From Plantago major (lineage: Eukaryota > Streptophyta > Magnoliopsida > Lamiales > Plantaginaceae): DNA of 64,000 nt. The stretch covers positions 22,966,667 through 23,030,666 of the forward strand of contig CM048842.1 in the NCBI GenBank assembly GCA_026545765.1. The letters run 5' to 3'. The translations under genes were made by a program, and so were the position numbers. Shown piece after piece: positions 55,804-64,000 of this stretch. Numbering within the stretch: the first letter of the stretch is position 1; every line of letters begins with the position of its first letter. The notes beneath the pieces were generated by a model. The model worked only from the letters and a program-made list of their open reading frames with translations, made no database searches and had not been told where the DNA came from.

Positions 55804-57620
55804 ATGTTCCCAAGCTTGAAAGAGAACATCGATGTTTTTCAGTGATACACTTGATTTGTTGAAGTGAGAAATGATGGAAGTGAAAAAGATCAACTATGAA
55901 AGATGATTGAAGAGAAGTTCACAAGTGACTTTAGTGACAAGACTTCTAAAGGATATGAGAACAAGATGCTCTTGCTATGAAAAATGTCGATCGAAATGAG
56001 GAAAAGCCAAGAGAAAAAGCATCTAGGCTCAAACTATAAGGTGCAAAATATGCATTTGGCTCCTGAAAACAAATTTGCAAGCATCTAATCTTGAGGAAAC
56101 ATAAATCGAAACACAATTTGGTCATTTTTAAAGGGACTTCCCTGCTTTCAATATGCTAAAGACAGGTGACAAGAAAGATAGAAGAAATTTCAAGAGAGGT
56201 CAGAGAGCTATGCTCACTGAAGAAAGGAAAAAGATTCAAATCCACCTGAATGCTCTTGATATTGAGTCAGAATTAGAGGAACAAGACTCAGATGACTCGA
56301 AACTACCTTCACCAGAGTTATGTGGCATCACTCATGAATTGGTTGACTTTGGTCAAAAGAAAAGGGAATTATGTGGGGTTGCTGAGGAGATCTATCCAGA
56401 TTGCTCCAACATTGAGCCTTGCCTAATGGCTGACAAGGTAACCAACATCTCTCAATACATAAACTATGAGAGTGATGAGGAAGGAATTAGAGATCTAGAA
56501 TATCTCAGAAGAGAACTTGATCTCTACGAAAGAGAATTTCTAATGGCCCGAGCTAGAGCCGAAATTCTTGAAGAAGAAAAGAATTCTCTTGAAAAGGAAA
56601 ATTCCAAATTACTCAAGATATCTGAGAAAAAGGATGCCGAAAATGCATTTCTTAAAGTACAGATATCTGAGATGGAGAAGTCACACAGAAAGGCAATGGA
56701 TATACTCCAAAAGGAATATAAAGATCTTCTTTCTAAAAATGAGGAACTCAAAAAGAAAGAACTATCTTTACAATCCTATGCCAAAGCTAGTGACACTCTT
56801 ACTGAAGTACACTCTTATTTAAGAGAACCTTCAAAAAAAAGGAGGACTTGGGCTGGACACACAAATAAATAGTTCTACCACTCTGAATAAGAGTAATGAA
56901 AGAATAACATTTGTTAGTGCTCAGCAAGACGGTTTCCAAACAACCTATAGCATTGGTAAAAAAGCTAAGGCTGTTAACAAAAGCAAGGAAGTTGCGGCCA
57001 AACCTTTGTGGGAAAAACAAGTCCAAAAGAAAACTATTGGGAACGTTTCTGTAAAGAAACATAACACTGAAAAATGTAATCACCCATAGTGCTATGTCTC
57101 TCAGAAAGGAAAAATTGCGGGTGCAGTCAAATTTTCCAACATCACATTTTCTGGAGAGAAAGACGTACCAGAGACTAGCAAAGCTGCTGTGAAGAGAACT
57201 CAGATAGTACTAGGTGCTCGAAATGGCATTGGCTATAAAGCCATCGGGAAACAACTTGCTCGTGAGTATAAACAAGAGCAAGAACGATGGATAAAATCTA
57301 GGATTGCTCAAAGCAATCATCAGAAGTGGAAGAAAGAACAAGCCACAAGCAATCTGAATACCAAGGCTAGAAGAAATCTGGCAAGAAAAGCTATGTTCGC
57401 TGAAAAGCAGACTCAGCAATCTGATAGGTATCTGAAATCACCAAGGAACACGCCAAGAAGGAAAATAGCTTTAAATGAAATTGACACTAGTCATTTACCT
57501 AAAATTCCTCTTTGTGTTCCAACAAGACAAAAGAATGCCCCAAGGAAGTTCATTCAGAAATGGATTCCTACAGGGAGATTCTTTAGTCCAGAAGGTTCCA
57601 TTGTTGGAATGAGAGCCTAA
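55804..57620 (+). pseudogene. gag: gag of element P
   Basis: From 56153 on, an open stretch corresponds to the part of gag just after the zinc knuckle: LKTGDKKDRRNFKRGQRAML, CLMADKVTNISQYINYES, then a coiled coil (LEYLRRELDLYEREFLMARA) and a basic tail with GIGYKAIGKQLAREYKQEQE to 57620. The preceding 350 bp (55804-56152) shows only weak traces of early gag and is much shorter than that region in A or C. The tail ends at the TAA that is also the gag end in the other copies. Confidence 0.8.
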
Positions 57621-57638
57621 CTCCATGTTTCTTGTTTT

Positions 57639-60600
57639 GTGCATAACACTCTGAGGAAGAACCCGAAGTGGCATTTTGATAGTGGATGTGGGAAGAACAT
57701 GACAGGAGACAAAGAAAATCTGGTTAACTACAGAAAATGTGATAAAGGACCAATTATTAGATTTGCTGGAGGAGATGAAAATCCAACCATAGGTTTTGGC
57801 AATCTGAAGCTTGGAGCTCTTACAATCTCTGAAGTACTACATGTAGAGGGATTGAAATATAATCTCCTAAGAATGAGTCAATTGGTAGACAAAGGGTACA
57901 CTATAAAGATCAAGTCAAAACTATGCAAATTGATTGACAATTAGTTAAAGCAGACAGTCTTGGTTGCTAGGTGGAAAGGAAATCTCTATGTTGCTGACTG
58001 GGCATCTGCCATAACTGAAGAATATCTCATGGTGAGTCAATCTGGCCACACTGAAGAAAATTGGCTATGGCATAAAAGAATGAGTCACTTGAACTTCAAT
58101 ACTCTGAACAAGCTAGCCAAGAAAGAGTTGGTGGTTGGATTACCTAAAATGGCATACAGAAAAGATGGTGCATGCTCACCTTGCCAAATGGGGAAACAAT
58201 ACAAAACATCTTTCAAGTCTAAAACTAGACACTCCAGTGAAAGGCCACTGCAAATATTACATATGGATGTTTTTGAATCCTCTGTAACTAGCTATGTAGG
58301 AAAGAAGTATGGTCTGGTTGTTGTTGATGATTACTCAAGATTCACTTGGGTTGTTTTTCTTAAACAAAAATCTGATGCAAGGATTGAAATACCCAACTTG
58401 CTGAATAAGCTTGAAGTCATGAAAAAGACAAGGTATCTGCAATCAGAACAGACCATGGTACTGAGTTTGTGAACCAGTACATAAAAGAGTATTGTACCTG
58501 CAAAGGTATAGAACATCAACTATCTTCAGTAAGGACACCACAACAAAATGGTGTTGCAGAAAGGAAGATTAGGACCTTAAAAGAAGCAGCAAGAACAATT
58601 CTTGCTGACATTGAAATAAGTGAAATCTATTGGGTTGAAGCTGTTAACACAGTCTGCTACACTCAAAATAGATGTTTGATCAACAAACACCATGACAAAA
58701 CTCCTTATGAGCTTTTGATTGGTAGACCCCCTAGTATCAAACATCTAAGGGTGTTTGGTTGCAGATGTTTTGTTCTTAACAATGGAAAAGAATACTTGAG
58801 AACATTTCAATCAAAGGCAGATGAAGGAGTATTTCTTGGTTATTCTCTGAATAGCAAAGCCTACAAAATCTACAACAAAAGAATGCAAAAGATTGAAGAA
58901 TCTGTTCATGTAGTTTTCTATGAAGGAAACAAGAAAGTACCCTTGAATGAAGACTCTCAGATAGGTTCCTATGAGAAATGGAACAGGTTACTGAGAATCT
59001 TCATCATGAAGAGGTTTCTGAGAATGAGATTGCTGAAAATCCACTCCCAGATATCTCTAACACTGAAAAAGTGTCAGATATCTATGGCATTTCCCGTGTG
59101 CCAGATATCTATGGCATTTCCCATCTTGTCAGGATCATAATGATTCACATTCAGATCAAAATGATAACAATCCTACTAGTTCAAAACCCATTATAAAATG
59201 GATAAGAGATCATCCAGCCAAGGATGTGATTGGTCCTTTAGACCAAGGGGTTAGATCTAGGAGAGCAATTGCTGGAAATGCAGATTCTCTCTATGGATGT
59301 TTCATCTTAAACATTGAACCTAAAACTATAGAAGAAGCATTGAAGGATCAAGACTGGATCACTGCAATGCAAGAAGAGTTGGATCAACTTGAGAGAAACA
59401 AAGTCTGGAAACTAGTTCCATTTGTTGATGGAATATCTGTAATTGGAACCAAGTGGGTTTTCAGGAACAAAATGAATGAGTCTGGTGAAATAACCAGAAA
59501 CAAAGCAAGGTTAGTTGCCAAGGGATTCACCCAGATTGAAGGACTAGATTTTGATGAGTCATATGCTCCAGTTCCAAGATTGGATGCAATTAGACTATTT
59601 CTAGCCTTTCCATCTCATAATGACTTTAGAGTTTATCAAATGGATGTCAAAAGTGCATTTCTAAATGGTGAACTTGCTGAGGAAGTCTATGTTTAACAAC
59701 CACCAGGCTTTGATGTTTCCACAGAAAGTAGAATGGTCTATAAGCTTCAGAAAGCTCTGTATGGACTGAAACAGGCTCCAAGAGCATGGTATGATACTTT
59801 AGCCAAATACTTGCTGGAAAGTGGCTTCAAGAAAGGAGATGTTGATAAAACACTCTTTACTTTGAACCATGAAGGGAAACTACTTGTAGTTCAAGTATAT
59901 GTTGATGACATTATATTTGGATCTAAAGACAAGCAACTTTGTGAAGACTTTGCTGAGCTCATGAAAAGTAAATTTGAGATGAGCATGATGGGAGAATTGA
60001 ACTACTTCCTAGGGTTGCAAGTCAAGCAACTTAATGATGGAATATTCATCAGTCAAACAAAGTATGCAAAAGATATGCTCAACAAGTTTAATTTAAAGCC
60101 TTATGAAAAGAATGCTAAAATACCTATGAGCATTGGAACCAAAATGACCTATACTGAATCTGACAAGAGTGTTGAAAAACCAAGTATAGGAAACTGATTG
60201 GGTCTCTACTGTACCTTACTGCAAGTAGACCTGATATTCAATATGCAGTTGGAGTGTGTGCTAGATTTCAGACAAATCCGATGCAATCACACTACAACAT
60301 TGCTATGAAAATATTAAGGTATGTAAAGGGTACTGTAGAAGTTGGATTATGTATCAAAAGGCGGTGGATTGAGTTTAGTTGGCTATTCTGATGCTGACTA
60401 TGCTGAATCATTGCTTGATAGAAAAAGCACCTCAGGAACTTGTCAATTTCTTGGTGCCAGATTAATATCATGGTTCAGCAAGAAACAAAAATCAATTGCC
60501 ACATCTACCATAGAGGCTGAATATATTACTGCTGGGTGTTGTGCTTCACAGATATTGTGGATACAACAACAACTCAGAGACTATGAGATCAATGAAGAGA

Positions 60601-60866
60601 AAACTCCTATTTTATGTGACAACACAAGTGCTATTTCCATAACTCAGAATCCTAAGTTTCATGCAAGAACAAAGCACATTGATGTTAGACACCACTTCAT
60701 TAGAGACCATGTTGAAAAAGGTAATATAGAGATACTCAAAATTGGTACTGAAGACCAACTTGCAGATATCTTTACAAAGCCTTTGCAAGAAAGCAGGTTC
60801 TTAACCTTGAGACATAGGCTTGGGTTAATGGAGCTACCGAAGGAACTGAAAAGTTGTAATCTCTGA
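57639..60866 (+). pseudogene. pol: pol of element P
   Basis: Protease with WHFDSGCGKNMTGD near 57670; GAG-pre-integrase KRMSHLNFNTLNKLAKKELV near 58080; integrase 58200-58980 with LQILHMDVFESSVTS, VVVDDYSRFTWVVF and RTPQQNGVAERKIRT, then GRPPSIKHLRVFGCRCF; reverse transcriptase 59226-60197 with [18 protein letters not shown] and [10 protein letters not shown]; RNase H 60342-60866 with IEAEYITAGCCASQ and the ending GLMELPKELKSCNL. Despite the decayed LTR, pol is still similar to A and C. Broken at several places. Confidence 0.9.
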
Positions 60867-61761
60867 GTCAGAAACTCAGAAGGGAGAAAGATATCTAGAA
60901 CGGGTATCCAGATATATAAGGCAAAAAGGTATTGAGACGAGAACTCATATACTAAAAGGAGCTAAAAGTGTGAGTCAGACAGGAACTCAGTATGATTAAG
61001 AAGGAAAAAGAAGAGATAAGATATCTGGAACGGGAATCCAGAATATCAAAGGTAAAAGGTGAAACACATAGCAAAAAGATATCTGAGACGGGTACTCAGA
61101 TATCAAAGGTTAAAGGGTAAAATGGCTATTTCAAGATTTATGAGACAGCTACTCAGATATCTAGATCACTTAGTGAGGGGGGACACAAAAGAAGAAAGTA
61201 GTACAACTATCCGTAATCAACTACTCTCGTGTTGTGTAGTATTTCCATATTTGTGAAATATATGAACAAATGTATTGTTTGAAGATAAATTCAGAAAACA
61301 AAACTGTCCCTTAGTCACACAGAAGAAATGTGATTCAGATAGCTACTCGGCAAAGTTTATTAATTGGGCACGATTACATGAAGTGATTGTGATAATTGCT
61401 GGAAAAGCAATCCTAGCGCTTGATGAAATGGGTGTTCCAGATTCAACGGCCAAGATTTAATCTCGCTAAAAAGTAGTGGAATGTAAAAACAGTTATGGCC
61501 CACTAGTATTTAATGCAAAGTAGTTTTCACCCACGACCTTCTGCACGTACACAGATACATATACACAAAATCAATTTGTATATATATGCCTATTGAGATT
61601 TGCGTTGCTATATACATAGGATTTTGGCAAAAGAATTCACTTTTGCTCAATCCTACATTTGCACTTTCATAAAAACAGCAAAATCTCACAAATTTCCATG
61701 CAAATCCTCACTGCAAACACTGATTCCTACTTAGTTTTTCTGCAAAGAATCACTAATCTCC
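60867..61761 (+). other. pol-env spacer of P with hairpin array
   Basis: No gene. Six stem-loops between 60889 and 61165, the clearest at 61020-61047 (stem CTGGA/TCCAG) and 61078-61104 (GATATCTGAG/CTCAGATATC), both with ACGGG in the loop. Further on are a TATA-like CTATATACAT (61608-61617) followed by AGGATTTTGGCAAAAG, and leader sequence like that before the env-like start in A, ending where G3 begins. Small open frames at 61059-61256 and 61275-61460 run through repeats and are not believed. Confidence 0.7.
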
Positions 61762-62666
61762 TGATATGCTAAAATTACTACTTAGGAAAACAAGTAGGAA
61801 GCAGTTTTTGTAGAATAAACAAAGCTAACCACAGAGACGTTCGCTGAGGAACCACTTAAGCTACCACAACGATTTGAAAGCAAACAATTACTTGAAGAAA
61901 AAGTTTTATTTAATTAAATTCAAGTACTTCTAATAGCTAGAAAACAGAAAATGCAATGTAATCGATTTGAACGAATGAGGTAGGAAGAACACGGTAGTTA
62001 CGATCAAGCTATGCCAATTGACTCTAGGGATACGTTCATACTGTCACACGGTTGGTGTACAAAAAACTATCAATTCAACCTTTACCAAACGAGTTTGAAG
62101 ATATTTGAACTAGAGTAATCGTGGGTCGTCAATCCACAATCCTTAACCAAAACGTTTTATAAAATCTTTGAACGAGAGTATTGAATTGAAGGGTTTTTAC
62201 AAAGATCTTTGAACGAGCCTAACCTATATGAACGATTTCAAACCCTAGAAGCGAATACGCAAAGCTATCACGCAACTACCATGTCCGGAGTGGTTTAGCT
62301 ACTCATGATAGATTGAAAGATGAAAGACTTCAAGATATTACTCATGATAAACATAAACATAATGATAATCGCATGCAAGCTCATACAATCCGACAAACAA
62401 GAACAAGAATGAATTGTAAAGAGATAAATAATAGAGAATTACCACGGTGATCAGGAATTTGATATCAATAAATCAATCAAGGATAAAACCAAGCTCCAAA
62501 TTGTCTATCAATGGAAAAGTATGAATATGGAGCTTTTTCTATGAACTAGGTTAAAAGAAGTATCCAAGAAATTACAAAATCCAAAAGTAATAAGGAAATC
62601 GAAATTCCCATCTGCGCATCTACTTGTAAGGAAAGAATAGCTTCATTGCGAGCCTTCTTTATCGCA

Positions 62667-62676
62667 ATATATATAG
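62667..62676 (-). promoter_or_regulatory. TATA run of LTR3
   Basis: TATATATATT on the minus strand, directly after the last GC palindrome in the sense direction. Confidence 0.5.
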
Positions 62677-62679
62677 CCC

Positions 62680-62992
62680 TCGCATAATTTCGCCGCGGCG
62701 AGCAAAAATACTCCGACGCGGCGAGCTTCAATCTTCAAAACAGAGGCTTCATTCGCAAAATCTCGCTGCGGCAGATCAATTCCTTCGCCGCGGTGAGCTC
62801 CTCCCGATGGATTTATTGGGGCTCTCGTAAAATCTCGCCGCGACGAGAAAATTACTTCACCGCGGCGAGTCTCTTCAGCCATTCAAATGCCAATTTCGCA
62901 AAATCTCGCCACGGCGAGCCTCCTTAGCCAGAAGATTGCTGCGCTTCGTAAAATCTCGCCGCGGCGATCAAAATACTCCGCCGCGACGAGCC
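62680..62992 (-). repeat. GC palindrome array in LTR3
   Basis: About ten copies of CTCGCCGCGGCGAG and close variants (CTCGCCACGGCGAG, CTCGCCGCGACGAG, TTCGCCGCGGTGAG), often in pairs about 15 bases apart and set in a looser repeat of 60-90 bp that includes AAAATCTCGCC. Confidence 0.85.
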
Positions 62993-63159
62993 TTGTTAGC
63001 CTCAACTCCTCATCTTTGGCTTAAAACTATTGATTCCTGCAAAACAACACCAAAACACCAAAGCATAAAAATGCACAAAAAATACTAGGAAACTATAAAC
63101 GAAGACTCACAAAGACCGCTAAAAAGGACCAAATGGGACTCTAAATTATCGTCTCATCA

Positions 63160-63170
63160 AACTCCCCAAA
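63160..63170 (-). other. Polypurine tract of G3
   Basis: GTTTGGGGAGTT on the minus strand touches the LTR start TGATGAGAC, the usual 3' end of plant Athila/Tat-like Gypsy elements. Confidence 0.75.
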
Positions 63171-64000
63171 CCGAATCTTTGCTCGTCCCCGAGCAAACAA
63201 ATAAACCTAGACATAAACCAGACTCAAACCGCGAAAACAAACAAAGAGTCAAGGTCCCAAGTGACCGAATCTACCATTGTAAACAGTAAGTCCACTAGAT
63301 GCAAAAAATTTATCATCAAACTGACTTTGGCAAAACTGTGTACATAAAATCAAACACAATCGTTTCCCAGAAAAATAGCACTTAAGTGTAGCTTGCTAGT
63401 CCCTCACAGGTGAATGCAGTGTATCTCTCATGCTCCTGGAAGTATCCAAATGGGGTATGAGCTCAAAAATAAATTGGGAAGCCGACTTGCATCACAAAGG
63501 TGCCTAAAATATCTTATGCTTTTGTACTTGTCTCATTAGATCGAAAGGGACTTAACAGGTGACTCAAATTTTCAGAAAACAAAAGCTGAAACTGATCCCC
63601 CTAATCACGTCAACCGATTCAAATCTCAATCAAATTCTTCACTGTATATTCAGTGCTTGGCCTCATTGGGCACTTTTAATCTCAATTTTTTGCAGGTGTC
63701 TATTTTATCGAAAGTCCGCACTTTTGTGCGTGTCAGTTTGGTGTACGTGCCATCAACCCTCAGGGACATATGGCTTTTTAAGACCACGCCAGTATATAGG
63801 TAGTATTTGAAACACGCCTAACACGACTAACGGTGATCAATGAAGACCATAGATCCACCCCGAGATTCAAATATCAAAAAGCTTTTAGGGAGTAGTAAAC
63901 AAACTTTTCAGCAATAATGCAAAACAGCACATTTAAGTCGCAAGATAACAGTTCTCTCCCCAAACCTGTTCCTTGGAACTGGGGCAAGGGCTTAAAAAGA
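63171..64000 (-). other. 3' noncoding internal region of G3
   Basis: No gene recognised. At 63178-63197 the sense strand reads TTTGCTCG-GGGA-CGAGCAAA, a perfect 8-bp hairpin just before the polypurine tract. A second stretch CTCCCCAAACCTG at about 63957-63969 repeats the polypurine-like word and is followed by a small inverted pair. An 83-codon frame at 63559-63810 on the plus strand has no recognisable feature. Confidence 0.6.

Larger units (their letters stand above)
54540..61761 (+). mobile_element. Copia element P, plus strand, older, partial
   Basis: Plus-strand element of the same SIRE/Maximus-like family: 5' LTR 54540-55789, primer-site remnant, gag, pol to 60866 and pol-env spacer. 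It is interrupted at 61762 by Gypsy element G3, and its env-like gene and 3' LTR are not in the window. A inserted at its first bases. The LTR and early gag differ much more from the other copies than A, C and D do from one another, so it is the oldest or belongs to another subtype. Broken, with about ten interruptions. Confidence 0.85.
61762..63159 (-). repeat. LTR3: 3' LTR of G3
   Basis: On the minus strand it runs from TGATGAGACGATAATTTAG to TTAGCATATCA, 1398 bp. It holds about ten GC palindromes (62680-62992), and then, downstream in the sense direction, a TATATATAT run (62667-62676) that is the likely promoter. Confidence 0.75.
61762..64000 (-). mobile_element. Ty3/Gypsy element G3, 3' end only
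   Basis: Minus-strand element inserted in P: LTR 61762-63159, then a polypurine tract and 3' internal noncoding sequence running off the right window edge. Candidate left target site TCTCC (61757-61761); its partner would lie outside the window. It is a different family from G1, since the LTRs share only the general plan (TGATGAGAC start, GC palindromes before a TATA run). Confidence 0.75.

Noticed and set aside
61059-61460. Two small plus-strand frames after pol of P
   Set aside because: They cross the hairpin array and show no conservation as protein in the other copies.
62680-62992. CRISPR-like look of regularly spaced GC palindromes
   Set aside because: The setting is a plant Gypsy LTR, the spacing is irregular, the spacers resemble each other and no cas gene is present.

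Overview
The window looks like intergenic heterochromatin from a flowering plant, probably a eudicot. I see no host gene, tRNA or rRNA. Almost every base belongs to LTR retrotransposons of two kinds: very large Ty1/Copia elements of the SIRE/Maximus type (about 15-16 kb, with a long extra gene after pol and an initiator-Met tRNA primer site) and Ty3/Gypsy elements of the Athila/Tat type (tRNA-Asp-like primer site). The species cannot be named from this sequence.

Layout. 1-5528: a minus-strand Gypsy element G1 (gag-protease region, primer site, 5' LTR) lying against a second related LTR (LTR2). 5529-6935: two pieces of Copia LTR in opposite orientation. 6936-54536: Copia element A, minus strand, bounded by the 5-bp target duplication TTATG. 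Two further Copia elements lie inside A: D (13148-29085, duplication CTTTC) in its env-like gene, and C (35393-51471, duplication GAAAT) in its gag. D's 5' LTR holds a plus-strand solo LTR, S (27344-28768, duplication GTTAA). 54540-61761: an older plus-strand Copia element P, whose LTR edge was A's target. 61762-64000: the 3' LTR and 3' internal end of a minus-strand Gypsy element G3, inserted into P. Order of events from nesting: P before A; A before C and D; D before S; P before G3; probably LTR2 before G1.

Each Copia element reads LTR - primer site - gag (zinc knuckle plus long coiled coil) - pol (protease, integrase, reverse transcriptase, RNase H) - spacer with an array of hairpins and a TATA sequence - env-like gene - polypurine tract - LTR. 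All copies carry several reading-frame breaks and are treated here as fossils.

The most striking observations: (1) the env-like gene contains a row of short repeated exons separated by phase-0 introns of about 80 bp. C keeps five, D keeps two of the five, and A has none, each absence being exact at the splice junction, as if partly and fully spliced RNAs had been copied back into the genome. (2) Three places in these elements (two in the LTR, one in the pol-env spacer) carry stem-loops whose stems change in a compensating way between copies while the loop stays. (3) Gypsy LTR2 and LTR3 carry GC-rich palindromes just upstream of the TATA sequence, alike in shape but different in sequence.
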